DNA of 35,485 nucleotides from an uncultured Collinsella sp. (lineage in GTDB: Bacteria; Actinomycetota; Coriobacteriia; Coriobacteriales; Coriobacteriaceae): positions 1 to 35,485 of the forward strand of contig CAAEDE010000008.1 in the NCBI GenBank assembly GCA_900754525.1, read 5' to 3'. Under the pieces are notes generated by a model. It was not told the DNA's origin. It saw nothing but the letters and a program-made list of their open reading frames with translations, and did not search any database. A program made the translations under genes and the position numbers. This document shows, one piece after another, positions 1-7,799 of this stretch (its first letter is position 1; every line of letters starts with the position of its first letter).

Positions 1-66
1 GCTAAGCCCCATCGCGCCGAGAGTACTGCGGGGTCAGCCCGTGGGAGGCCAGGGCGCCGCTGACCG
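1..66 (+). rRNA. rrf: 5S ribosomal RNA, 3' part (cut by window start)
   Basis: The first 66 bases match the 3' half of bacterial 5S rRNA. The GCGCCGA..GTACTG segment, the GGGGTC..CCCGTGGGAG hairpin region and the closing GGCGCCGCTGACC are in the expected order and spacing. The 5' half lies outside the window, so the exact 3' end cannot be fixed by pairing with the 5' strand; it is estimated to within a few bases. It implies that an rRNA operon ends here and is read rightward. Confidence 0.85.
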
Positions 67-100
67 GTGGACGGCACCGAGCCGTGCGCTTGAACTGAGA

Positions 101-131
101 AGGGGGAGGCCTCGCGGCCTCCCCCTTTTTT
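101..131 (+). terminator. Intrinsic terminator of the rRNA operon
   Basis: A perfect 11-bp stem (AGGGGGAGGCC / GGCCTCCCCCT) closes a 4-base TCGC loop and runs into six T residues. It lies about 35 bases after the 5S rRNA end, as expected for the end of an rRNA transcription unit. Confidence 0.9.
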
Positions 132-136
132 GCGTT

Positions 137-151
137 GTACACACGGTGTAC
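137..151. promoter_or_regulatory. 15-bp palindrome GTACAC-N3-GTGTAC
   Basis: A perfect 6-bp inverted repeat with a 3-base spacer lies just after the rRNA terminator and about 105 bp upstream of coaE. It has the form of a dimeric repressor operator. No regulator is assigned. A looser dyad (GGGA..TCCC) follows at about 155-168. Confidence 0.25.
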
Positions 152-198
152 TTTGGGACCTAGTTCCCCCGTATGCGCTCTTACTGTTTGGCTGTATT

Positions 199-229
199 TT
201 GAGTCCTTCTAGTGTATTTGAGCGATAAT
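199..229 (+). promoter_or_regulatory. Candidate promoter for coaE-slt
   Basis: TTGAGT at 199-204 and GATAAT at 224-229 resemble -35 and -10 boxes, with a long 19-bp spacer, about 30 bp upstream of the coaE start. The -10 matches the sigma-A consensus at five of six positions. The spacer length lowers confidence. Confidence 0.35.
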
Positions 230-257
230 TACTCGCATTGGCGTTAGGGAGGGCTTG

Positions 258-899
258 ATGTTTACCGTATTTGTCTTGGGCAATATTGCTTCGGGTAAGT
301 CGACTGCCTGCCGCTATTTTGAATCTCGTGGCGCTATGCTTATCGATCTGGATGAGCTTGCAAAATCTCTGTATGTGCCGGGCTCTGATATCGTCAATAC
401 TCTCGCGGATGAATTCGGTTGGGACATTTTGGATGAGGAAGGCGGCATTCGCCGCAGCATCCTCGCTTCTCGAGCTTTCGCTTCTCCTGATTCGGTCGCA
501 CGGCTCAATGGCATCGTGCATCCCGTTCTCATTGAACAGCTTTCGCTTAGGATTCTCGATCCGGTTTGTTGTACGGTTTCATCTCCCCGTTACCCCTTTG
601 CGGTGGTCGAGGTTTCTGCTCCGACTGGTTTTGAGGATGCATTTGGCTTGGCTGATGAAATTCTGGTCATTAGCGCCCCTTTGTCAGTTCGTCGCGAGCG
701 CGCTATTCAACGTGGCATGGAGCCATCCGATTTCGATGCTCGTTCTGCTTGCCAGCCCGAAGAGTCTGCGCTGTGCAATCTCGCTACAACGGTGATTGAT
801 AATGCCGCAGGCGATAATTCGCTCTTTGAGCAGCTTGACTCATGGCTTGCATGCCACGGGTTTATAGATACTGCGGATAAGGAGGAGGCCGATGCCTAA
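258..899 (+). CDS. coaE: Dephospho-CoA kinase
   Basis: This cytosolic enzyme phosphorylates the 3'-hydroxyl of dephospho-CoA with ATP, the last step of coenzyme A synthesis. The 213-residue product is the usual family length. It starts with a P-loop GNIASGKST at residues 8-16, where typical CoaE has G-T/S-GSGKS, followed by the YFESRGAMLIDLDELA segment that carries the substrate-site aspartate. An HPVL motif lies in the middle and a RAIQRG-type lid segment near residue 150. A TTG codon at 255 is in frame, but ATG 258 is preferred because AGGGAGGG at 246-253 would abut the TTG. The stop overlaps the next gene by 8 nt, so translation is probably coupled. Confidence 0.9.
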   Translation: MFTVFVLGNIASGKSTACRYFESRGAMLIDLDELAKSLYVPGSDIVNTLADEFGWDILDEEGGIRRSILASRAFASPDSVARLNGIVHPVLIEQLSLRILDPVCCTVSSPRYPFAVVEVSAPTGFEDAFGLADEILVISAPLSVRRERAIQRGMEPSDFDARSACQPEESALCNLATTVIDNAAGDNSLFEQLDSWLACHGFIDTADKEEADA

Positions 900-1473
900 G
901 GCACGTTTCTTTACGTGGTATCGCGTGGCGCCACTTGCCGTTGTTTTCGTCTTCGGCCTTATCTCATTCGTTTACTCGTATGCTCCTGCCGCTTTCTTTA
1001 AGCCGCTGTATCCGATTGACTACGAGGCGTATGTAAAGCAATCCAGTATTTCGCATAATCTGGATCCGTATCTGGTGTGCGCTGTCATTAAGTCTGAATC
1101 GAATTGGGATCCCGAGGCCGAGTCGAATCAGGGTGCTCAGGGATTGATGCAGCTGATGCCCGAGACTGCCCAGGATATGATCGCCAAGGGCCTTGTCGAC
1201 GGTGGCGAGTATTCGGCCGACAACCTTAACGATCCGGCTACGAATATCGAGTTTGGCTGTGCGTATCTCTCGTATCTTCTAGCGTATTTTAACGGGTCGA
1301 CTGACAGTGCCATTGCCGCCTATAACGCCGGCATGGGCAATGTCGACGGATGGGCGCAGCAGAGTACGTCGCTTCATAATGCAATCACCTTTCCCGAGAC
1401 GCAGGCGTATCTGATTCGTGTCAATAATGCCTGGGCTCGCTACAAGACCCTCTATCCCGATCGGTTCGTATAG
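892..1473 (+). CDS. Membrane-anchored lytic transglycosylase (SLT domain)
   Basis: The product has 193 residues with a short basic N-terminus and one membrane-spanning segment at about residues 11-35 (signal anchor or uncleaved signal). A Slt/LysM-type goose-lysozyme-like domain fills the rest. Family motifs are visible: IKSESNWDP with the catalytic Glu69, GAQGLMQLMP at about 81-90 and IAAYNAG at 141-147. Enzymes of this family cleave the MurNAc-GlcNAc bond of peptidoglycan non-hydrolytically, leaving 1,6-anhydroMurNAc, on the outer face of the membrane. The ATG overlaps the coaE stop by 8 nt, with GGAGGAGG at 881-888 inside coaE as ribosome-binding site. The physiological role (wall turnover or spore/resuscitation-like function) cannot be read from sequence. 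Confidence 0.88.
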   Translation: MPKARFFTWYRVAPLAVVFVFGLISFVYSYAPAAFFKPLYPIDYEAYVKQSSISHNLDPYLVCAVIKSESNWDPEAESNQGAQGLMQLMPETAQDMIAKGLVDGGEYSADNLNDPATNIEFGCAYLSYLLAYFNGSTDSAIAAYNAGMGNVDGWAQQSTSLHNAITFPETQAYLIRVNNAWARYKTLYPDRFV

Positions 1474-1524
1474 GACTATGCCTGCCGCCTGCGTATACTG
1501 CAGATATATGAGTTAGGAGTATCC

Positions 1525-3765
1525 ATGGCGGAATTTGAAGTAGAACGCGTTGGTGGTGAACTTAAGCGCTTTGGCGTTGAAGGCTCTGACGTGCCGTTTA
1601 AGGTCGTGTCTCCCTATGAGCCTGCCGGTTCCCAGCCTAAGGCCATTGAGTCGCTTGTGCAGGGCGTGAGGGACGGAGACCGCTATCAGGTTTTGCTGGG
1701 CGTGACTGGTTCGGGCAAGACCTTCACGATGGCAAAGACTATTGAGGCCCTGGGAAAGCCGACGCTGGTCATGGCTCCGAATAAAACGCTCGCCGCTCAG
1801 CTTGCGAGCGAGCTCAAAGAGTTCTTTCCCAACAACGCTGTGGTCTACTTCGTCTCGTACTACGACTACTATCAGCCCGAGGCGTATGTGCCGCAAAGCG
1901 ATACATATATCGAGAAAGACTCCTCGATTAACGAAGAGGTTGAGATGCTGCGACATCAGGCGACCGCATCGCTGCTCTCTCGACGCGATGTGATCGTTGT
2001 CGCATCGGTCTCGTGTATCTATGGCATTGGCTCTCCTGAGGACTATGCGGGTCTGGCTCCAAACGTCGACAAGAAGGTGCCGCTCGAGCGCGATGACTTT
2101 ATCCATGCACTTATCGACATTCAATATGATCGCAATGACTATGACCTGGCACGCGGCACGTTCCGCGTGCGCGGCGATGTTGTCGACGTGTATCCGCCTT
2201 ATGCCGAGCATCCGTTGCGGTTTGAGTTCTTTGGCGACGAGGTCGAGCTGATTGCCGAGATCGATGAGGTCACCGGTGAGATGCTTCGTGAGTACGAGGC
2301 CATCCCCGTATGGCCGGCATCGCACTACGTGACCGAGAAGCCGAAGGTCAAGGCGGCTCTGAAATCGATCAGCGAAGAGTGCGAGAAGCGCGTTGCGGAG
2401 CTCAAGGCGACCGACAAGTTGCTCGAGGCGCAGCGTCTGCAGCAGCGCACCGATTATGATCTTGAGATGCTCGAGACGATGGGCTTTTGCAACGGCATCG
2501 AGAACTACTCGCGTCATCTGGACGGTCGCAAGCCGGGTGAGCCGCCGTTTACCCTAATCGATTACTTTCCTAAGGATATGCTCTGCATCATCGATGAGAG
2601 CCATGTGACGGTGCCGCAGATTCGCGGTATGCACGAAGGTGACCGCTCACGTAAGGTGACGCTGGTGGAACACGGTTTTCGCCTGCCCTCGGCGCTCGAT
2701 AACCGCCCGCTTCGTTTCGATGAGTTTGAGGCAAGGATACCCCAGTTTATCTATGTTTCGGCCACGCCGGGCGACTACGAGCTGCGGGTGAGCCAAAACG
2801 ACGTGGAGCAGATTATTCGTCCGACCGGCCTGCTCGATCCCAAGATCGATGTGCGTCCGGTTCGTGGACAGATTGACGATCTTGAGGACGAGATTCGCGA
2901 GCGTGTTGCCCGCAAGGAGCGCGTGCTGGTGACCACGTTGACCAAGCGCATGGCCGAGGACCTGACCGACCATCTGCTCGACGCGGGCATTAAGGTCAAT
3001 TACATGCACTCTGATACGGCGACAATGGACCGTGTCGAGATCCTGCGAACGCTGCGCGAGGGCAAGATCGATGTTCTCGTTGGCATCAACCTGCTTCGCG
3101 AGGGTTTGGATCTTCCCGAGGTCTCACTGGTGGCAATTCTCGATGCCGATAAGGAAGGCTTCTTGCGCAACCGCCGTTCGCTGATTCAGACGATTGGCCG
3201 TGCGGCCCGTAACGCCGATGGCGAAGTCATCATGTATGCGGACGTTGTGACCGATTCGATGAAAGAGGCCATCGAGGAGACGCGGCGCCGTCGTGAGATT
3301 CAGATGGCATATAACGAAGAGCATGGCATTGTGCCCAAGACAGTGCGCAAGGCCATCAACGACATCTCAAGTTTTATTGCCGAGGCCGAAAAAACCGTGG
3401 GTTCCAAAGGACGCTCGAAGGGCGATTCTCTTGGCCATGGCGCATTCTATACGCCCGATGAGTCGGGTGAGGGCGGCGTGCCGGAAACGGTGGCGCCCGA
3501 GCAGACACTTGCGGAGCAGTTGGAAGAACTGCCGCATGACGATCTTGTGCGGATCGTCGAAACCATGGAAGAGGATATGCGCAACGCTTCTGCCGCCATG
3601 GACTTTGAGGAGGCGGCGCGCCTGCGCGATGCCGTCGTTCAGATTCGGGCGATGCTCGAGGGCGCGTCTGAGGACGAGACGATCGAGCGCTTACGTTCGC
3701 AGGCCCGCAAGGGTTCCACGTTCGCATCGGGCAGAAAACGCCAGGGTGCACGGTTTAAGAAATAG
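1525..3765 (+). CDS. uvrB: Excinuclease ABC subunit B
   Basis: UvrB is the damage-verifying helicase-like subunit of nucleotide excision repair; it is loaded by UvrA and recruits UvrC. The 746-residue protein shows Walker A GVTGSGKT (59-66), the damage-probing beta-hairpin region YYDYYQPEAYVPQSDTYI (about 112-129), the IIDESHVTVPQ DEAD-like box, GINLLREGLDLPEV and QTIGRAARN helicase motifs, and a C-terminal UVR domain (MEEDMRNASAAMDFEEAARLRD). It is about 70 residues longer than common UvrBs because of an acidic Gly-rich linker before the UVR domain plus a basic tail. AGGAG sits 5 nt before ATG 1525. A -10-like TATACT lies at 1494-1499, but I see no good -35 and no clear LexA box here. Confidence 0.97.
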   Translation: MAEFEVERVGGELKRFGVEGSDVPFKVVSPYEPAGSQPKAIESLVQGVRDGDRYQVLLGVTGSGKTFTMAKTIEALGKPTLVMAPNKTLAAQLASELKEFFPNNAVVYFVSYYDYYQPEAYVPQSDTYIEKDSSINEEVEMLRHQATASLLSRRDVIVVASVSCIYGIGSPEDYAGLAPNVDKKVPLERDDFIHALIDIQYDRNDYDLARGTFRVRGDVVDVYPPYAEHPLRFEFFGDEVELIAEIDEVTGEMLREYEAIPVWPASHYVTEKPKVKAALKSISEECEKRVAELKATDKLLEAQRLQQRTDYDLEMLETMGFCNGIENYSRHLDGRKPGEPPFTLIDYFPKDMLCIIDESHVTVPQIRGMHEGDRSRKVTLVEHGFRLPSALDNRPLRFDEFEARIPQFIYVSATPGDYELRVSQNDVEQIIRPTGLLDPKIDVRPVRGQIDDLEDEIRERVARKERVLVTTLTKRMAEDLTDHLLDAGIKVNYMHSDTATMDRVEILRTLREGKIDVLVGINLLREGLDLPEVSLVAILDADKEGFLRNRRSLIQTIGRAARNADGEVIMYADVVTDSMKEAIEETRRRREIQMAYNEEHGIVPKTVRKAINDISSFIAEAEKTVGSKGRSKGDSLGHGAFYTPDESGEGGVPETVAPEQTLAEQLEELPHDDLVRIVETMEEDMRNASAAMDFEEAARLRDAVVQIRAMLEGASEDETIERLRSQARKGSTFASGRKRQGARFKK

Positions 3766-3768
3766 CGA

Positions 3769-3811
3769 ACAGGTCCCGAGTTCCCTGTGGAGCTCGGGGC
3801 CTGTGTCTTTT
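3769..3811 (+). terminator. Intrinsic terminator of uvrB
   Basis: A 12-bp stem (ACAGGTCCCGAG / CTCGGGGCCTGT, one G-T wobble) with a 12-base loop is followed by GTCTTTT. It starts three bases after the uvrB stop. The gene on the other side ends at 3831 and is convergent, but the reverse strand lacks a T-run. Confidence 0.75.
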
Positions 3812-3830
3812 GCGCGCTGGAATTCGTGCG

Positions 3831-5471
3831 TTAGAGGTCCGCGATCAGGGCTTCGGCACAACGGATGCCGTCGGTGGCCGCGCTCATGATGCCGCCAGCA
3901 TATCCAGCTCCCTCACCACAAGGGTAGAGGCCCGGGGTCGACACGGCATGGCACGTTCGGTCTCGGGTGACAGTGACCGGTGAGCTCGAACGAGTCTCCA
4001 CGCCGGTAAGAACGGCATCGGGGCGGTCGTAGCCTCGTAACTTTTTGCCGAGTAGGGGAAGTCCCAGGCGGAGCGACTCGACGATATGCTGCGGCAGGGC
4101 TTCGTCAATTGCCGTCCAGGTCACACCGAGCGGATAGGTGGGCTTTACCTTTCCGGGCGCCTTGCTGGCGCGTCCTGCGAGGAAATCTCCGACGAGTTGT
4201 GCCGGTGCGTTCCAGTTGGAACCGCCTAGGCGATAGGCGGCCGCCTCGCAGGCGCGCTGGAGCTCGATGCCGGCGAGCGGGTCATCGTTGGGAAGGTCCT
4301 CAGGCGTGACGTTAACGAGCAGGGCGGCGTTTGCGTTGCGTCCGTCGCGGGCATTGAGGCTGGCGCCGTTGACGCACAGGTGGCCCTGCTCGGAAGAGGC
4401 GGCGACAACCTGCCCGCCGGGGCACATGCAAAACGAGAACACGCTGCGGCCGTTGGGAAGATGGGCAACAAGTTTGTAGGGGGCCGCCCCGAGCGCTGGA
4501 TGTCCCGCCGAGGCTCCATATTGGGCTCGGTCGATGTCGCGCTGCGGATGCTCGATGCGAACGCCCATGGCAAAGGTCTTTTGTGCGAGGGCCACATTGT
4601 GGTCCTTAAGGAGCTCAAAAATATCGCGAGCAGAATGCCCGCAGGCGAGGATGAGGTGCTTTGTCTCGATTGGCTCGTAAGCGGCGTCTTGGGACGATTG
4701 GACATCAATACCGGTAATGGCGCCAGACGCGTCGATGTGAATGTCGACGAGCTTTGTTCGATAACGGACGACACCTCCGAGCTGCTCGATGCGCTGGGAT
4801 ATAGCGGTGACAACCGTGGGAAGGATGTCGGAGCCAATGTGTGGCTTGGCATCCCACAGAATATCGCGGGGCGCACCCGCCTCGACGAAGGTTTCGAGGA
4901 TAAGGCGATGGGCGGGATTTTTTGTTCCCGTATTGAGCTTGCCGTCCGAGAAGGTCCCCGCGCCGCCCAGACCAAACTGGATATTACTCTCGGGATCGAG
5001 GATGCGCTCCTTTAGAAAGAGGTCGATCGCATGCGAGCGGCGAGATGCCGGGTCGCCGCGCTCGAAGAGCAAGGGCTTCAGACCCGCTTCGGCAAGGGTG
5101 AGTGCGGCGAAAAGGCCGGCGCATCCGGCACCGACGACGACGGGGCGCTCTTTGGGTGCGCCGGAAATGGGGGAGGGGAATGAAGGCCCATCGTCTTCTA
5201 TCGCGCGTACGCGCGAGCGGTCACGTTCGGAAACGCTGTCGACCGCTTCTCGCTCGAGGTGGGGACTGGTCAGCTCAACACGAAAGCTCAGGATAAAATG
5301 GACGTCTCGTTTTTTGCGAGCGTCGATTGACTTGCGGTGGAGCTCGATGGACTTGATCTCGGAGTCCTTGCAACGTAGGACGCGCTTGGCGACTCGCTTG
5401 CCAACAATGAGGCAGGCATTTTCATCGCCGGCTTCATCGAGCGAAGCGTTGACTTGGGTGATTTCGATCAT
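3831..5471 (-). CDS. FAD-dependent dehydrogenase, COG2509 family
   Basis: This is an uncharacterised flavoprotein family; the substrate is unknown. The 546-residue product has an N-terminal domain of about 110 residues typical of COG2509 (MIEITQVNASLDE.. then KRVLRCKDSEIKSIELHRKSIDARKK). A Rossmann FAD-binding motif VVGAGCAGLFAALTLAEAG follows. The family signatures FGLGGAGTFSDGKL, VFSFCMCPGGQVV and a C-terminal PCGEGAGYAGGIMSAATDG are also present. ATG 5471 is chosen over an upstream in-frame ATG at 5594 because AAGGAGA sits just before it and the extra 41 residues overlap the previous gene. It is transcribed in the same direction as the HI0933-type flavoprotein, with an 80-nt gap holding a hairpin. 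No membrane segments are seen. Confidence 0.85.
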   Translation of the reverse strand: MIEITQVNASLDEAGDENACLIVGKRVAKRVLRCKDSEIKSIELHRKSIDARKKRDVHFILSFRVELTSPHLEREAVDSVSERDRSRVRAIEDDGPSFPSPISGAPKERPVVVGAGCAGLFAALTLAEAGLKPLLFERGDPASRRSHAIDLFLKERILDPESNIQFGLGGAGTFSDGKLNTGTKNPAHRLILETFVEAGAPRDILWDAKPHIGSDILPTVVTAISQRIEQLGGVVRYRTKLVDIHIDASGAITGIDVQSSQDAAYEPIETKHLILACGHSARDIFELLKDHNVALAQKTFAMGVRIEHPQRDIDRAQYGASAGHPALGAAPYKLVAHLPNGRSVFSFCMCPGGQVVAASSEQGHLCVNGASLNARDGRNANAALLVNVTPEDLPNDDPLAGIELQRACEAAAYRLGGSNWNAPAQLVGDFLAGRASKAPGKVKPTYPLGVTWTAIDEALPQHIVESLRLGLPLLGKKLRGYDRPDAVLTGVETRSSSPVTVTRDRTCHAVSTPGLYPCGEGAGYAGGIMSAATDGIRCAEALIADL

Positions 5472-5497
5472 CGAGGTCTCCTTAGAGGCAAGAAAGA

Positions 5498-5521
5498 GGC
5501 CGTCCGGTATCCCAGACGGCC
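5498..5521 (-). terminator. Intercistronic hairpin, weak terminator
   Basis: GGCCGTC and GACGGCC form a 7-bp stem that can continue past one mismatch. On the minus strand it is followed by TCTTTCTT. It lies between the two flavoprotein genes and could end or reduce transcription before the COG2509 gene. The T-tract is interrupted, so termination may be partial. Confidence 0.5.
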
Positions 5522-5551
5522 CGAATGCGTTTTTGATTATAAACTGCGCGG

Positions 5552-6823
5552 CTACAGGCTGCTTGCAGCGCGAATGCCCGAGAGCCAGGCCCACGCAAGG
5601 TTAAAGCCTCCGCAATCGGCGTCGATGTCGAGCGCTTCGCCGCAGACGTAAAGCGGGGCGTCGACAGCGCTGCGCGCGCGTAGACTGGGTGTTGAGATGC
5701 TCTCGACAGATACGCCACCACGCGTGACCTGCGCCGAGCGCTCCTCGGCTGTTCCCTCGACGAGCAACTTAAAGTGCTTGAGGATCGAGACCAGGTGGAT
5801 GACATCGTTGGAGCCTGGATGGCACTGCTCGAACGCCGTGCAGACGACGCGGGAGAGTTGCGGGGCGAGCATGCCGTCGAGCCAACGGGGATCGCGGGGC
5901 GAAAAGCCGCCGAGCAGCTCAACGCGCCGGTTGAGCATATCGAGCAGCTCGTCTTTGGAGAGGTCGGGGAAAACGTCGAGCAGGATCGTATCGCCGTGCT
6001 GGATACGACGGGAGAGGTTGAAGACAGCGACGCCCGAGATACCGAAGGTTCGAAACAGGACTTCACCGTCTTCGTGCCAGAGCTCATTATGATTGCGGGT
6101 GAGCGTCAAGCGGGCACGGACGCGCAGACCATCCAACGTCTTGAGTGCCGCCCGATCGCCAACGACCGTTGCCGATACGGGGCAGAGGATGGGGCGCAGC
6201 GAAGTGAGGGGGAGGCTAAACGTATCGGCGATACCGGTGGGGTTGCCGCCCGTGGCGATAATTACGGCATGTGTCTGCAGGGCCTCGTTCTTGCGAGAAA
6301 CATCGGCGAGTGCCTTCCGAAGCGAGCGGAGCTCCGATTTTCGGTCGTCGTGCTTTTTTGCCTTAAGTGCCCGCGCTGGACGGTCTATTTGGAGTGTCCA
6401 GCCTTCGGAAGCTTTGTGCGCCGAGGTAACGTTGGCTCCGCAGATTAAGGTGATACCTAGGCGGTCGCAAACGTTGAGAAGCGCGTCGCGCACCGATTCG
6501 GCGCGAAGGGAGCGCGGGTACAGTCGGCCTTCCTCGGAGGTTGTCATGATGCCCAGCGAGGAGAAGAAACCCATAAGCTCTTGTTCGGGCTGGGGGCCCA
6601 TGACGGATTCGACGAATGCGGGGTGGTTATACCGCCGAGGATCAATCGATTCGTTGGAGAGGTTGCAGCGGCCGTTACCGGTCGCAAGGAGCTTAAGGCC
6701 ACAGGCGACATCGCGCTCAACGATGCAGACGCTTTTGCCAGCGCGTGCGGCCGTAATGGCGGCGGCGAGGCCTGAAGCCCCGCCGCCGATTACCAGGACG
6801 TCATAGCAGGCGCTCGCGTTCAC
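5552..6823 (-). CDS. HI0933/YhiN-family NAD(P)/FAD-dependent oxidoreductase
   Basis: The 423-residue flavoprotein belongs to the HI0933 (YhiN, BaiN-like) family, which some databases label aminoacetone oxidase; the true substrate is generally unknown. The N-terminal dinucleotide fold VLVIGGGASGLAAAITAARAGKSVCIVERD and the very characteristic CGLKLLATGNGRCNLSN are present. The C-terminus carries LYVCGEALDIDADCGGFNLAWAWLSG, also diagnostic. It starts with GTG at 6823, directly after the TAA of mrp with no spacer; any later Met would remove the FAD motif. Translation therefore probably depends on ribosomes finishing mrp. Predicted cytosolic. Confidence 0.88.
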   Translation of the reverse strand: MNASACYDVLVIGGGASGLAAAITAARAGKSVCIVERDVACGLKLLATGNGRCNLSNESIDPRRYNHPAFVESVMGPQPEQELMGFFSSLGIMTTSEEGRLYPRSLRAESVRDALLNVCDRLGITLICGANVTSAHKASEGWTLQIDRPARALKAKKHDDRKSELRSLRKALADVSRKNEALQTHAVIIATGGNPTGIADTFSLPLTSLRPILCPVSATVVGDRAALKTLDGLRVRARLTLTRNHNELWHEDGEVLFRTFGISGVAVFNLSRRIQHGDTILLDVFPDLSKDELLDMLNRRVELLGGFSPRDPRWLDGMLAPQLSRVVCTAFEQCHPGSNDVIHLVSILKHFKLLVEGTAEERSAQVTRGGVSVESISTPSLRARSAVDAPLYVCGEALDIDADCGGFNLAWAWLSGIRAASSL

Positions 6824-7654
6824 TTAGGCCTCGTCGGTCTCGTGCGGGGTAATAGCCTCGACAGCAGAGACTGCCTTGGGCAACATGCCATCGGGCAGCG
6901 CGGTCTCGACCTCGCCCTTATCGCAGGCCTCGGCGAGTGCCGGATTAATGGGAAGCTGGCCCAAGATGTCGAGGTTATAGCGATCTGCGACCTCGGGGAG
7001 CTTGCTCTTGCCAAAGACCTCGATCTTCTTGCCGCAGTCGGGGCACTCAATATAGCTCATGTTCTCGACAATGCCCAGAATGGGGACGTTCATCTTCTCG
7101 GCCATGTTGACCGCCTTGGCGACGATCATCGAGACCAGATCCTGCGGGCTCGTGACGATGACGATGCCGTCGACGGGCAACGACTGGAAGACGGTGAGCG
7201 CGACATCGCCTGTTCCCGGAGGCATGTCGACCAGCAGGTAGTCGATGGGGCCCCACGAGGTCTCGCTCCAGAACTGCCTAATGGCGCCTGCGATGACCGG
7301 ACCGCGCCAAAGGACGGGGTCGGTCTCGTTTTGGAGCAGCAGGTTGGAGCTCATGACCTTGACGCCGTGCTCGGAGATTTCGGGCAGCATAAGGTTGCCA
7401 AGGGCATGGACGTGGCGTCCGCTCATACCGAACATCTTGGGGATGGAGGGACCGGTGATGTCGGCATCGAGGACGCCGACCTTGTGGCCGTGGCGGGCAA
7501 GCTCGGTAGCGATGGCACCGGTGACAAACGACTTGCCGACACCGCCCTTGCCGGAAAGCACGGCGATGACGCGCTTGACCTCGGACAGCGTATTCTCCTC
7601 AAATTGCGACGGCGACGTTTGTCCGCCGGCGGCCTGTGCGTGCTCGCAACCCAT
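6824..7654 (-). CDS. mrp: Mrp/NBP35 family iron-sulfur cluster carrier ATPase
   Basis: Members of this ParA/MinD-like P-loop family bind and transfer Fe-S clusters to target apoproteins. The 276-residue product has the deviant Walker A SGKGGVGKS (34-42), Walker B-like LLVDMPPGTGD (140-150), TSPQ at about 168-171, and CPDC (C204, C207), which bridges a [4Fe-4S] cluster between two subunits. The N-terminal DUF59 domain of long Mrp proteins is absent, as in many Gram-positive and archaeal forms. ATG 7654 is chosen because AAGGAG lies 6 nt upstream; an in-frame ATG at 7711 falls inside the likely -10 box. The two downstream flavoproteins may be in the same transcript. Confidence 0.92.
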   Translation of the reverse strand: MGCEHAQAAGGQTSPSQFEENTLSEVKRVIAVLSGKGGVGKSFVTGAIATELARHGHKVGVLDADITGPSIPKMFGMSGRHVHALGNLMLPEISEHGVKVMSSNLLLQNETDPVLWRGPVIAGAIRQFWSETSWGPIDYLLVDMPPGTGDVALTVFQSLPVDGIVIVTSPQDLVSMIVAKAVNMAEKMNVPILGIVENMSYIECPDCGKKIEVFGKSKLPEVADRYNLDILGQLPINPALAEACDKGEVETALPDGMLPKAVSAVEAITPHETDEA

Positions 7655-7709
7655 GTATGACTCCTTTGTATATGTTGGGGCCGGGGCCCCGCGATGTGAC
7701 ACGAGCGTC

Positions 7710-7739
7710 ATTGTACCCTCGTTTGCGAGCGGGAGTCAT
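7710..7739 (-). promoter_or_regulatory. Candidate promoter for mrp
   Basis: Read on the minus strand, ATGACT (7739-7734) and TACAAT (7715-7710) form -35 and -10 boxes with an 18-bp spacer, about 55 bp before the mrp start. The -10 matches the consensus at five of six positions. The spacer holds a small CTCG/CGAG dyad. Confidence 0.5.
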
Positions 7740-7750
7740 TTGCGATGCAT

Positions 7751-7785
7751 TTGGGCCGAGCGTGCTTGCAATACGATGGGCCCAA
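7751..7785. repeat. Inverted repeat after the LtaS-like gene
   Basis: TTGGGCC and GGCCCAA are 7-bp inverted arms 21 bases apart, about 15 bp beyond the stop of the LtaS-like gene and upstream of mrp. There is no T-run on the minus strand, so calling it a terminator is weak. The rest of the 7655-7799 gap holds only the mrp promoter. Confidence 0.3.
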
Positions 7786-7799
7786 GCGAATGGGCGGGC

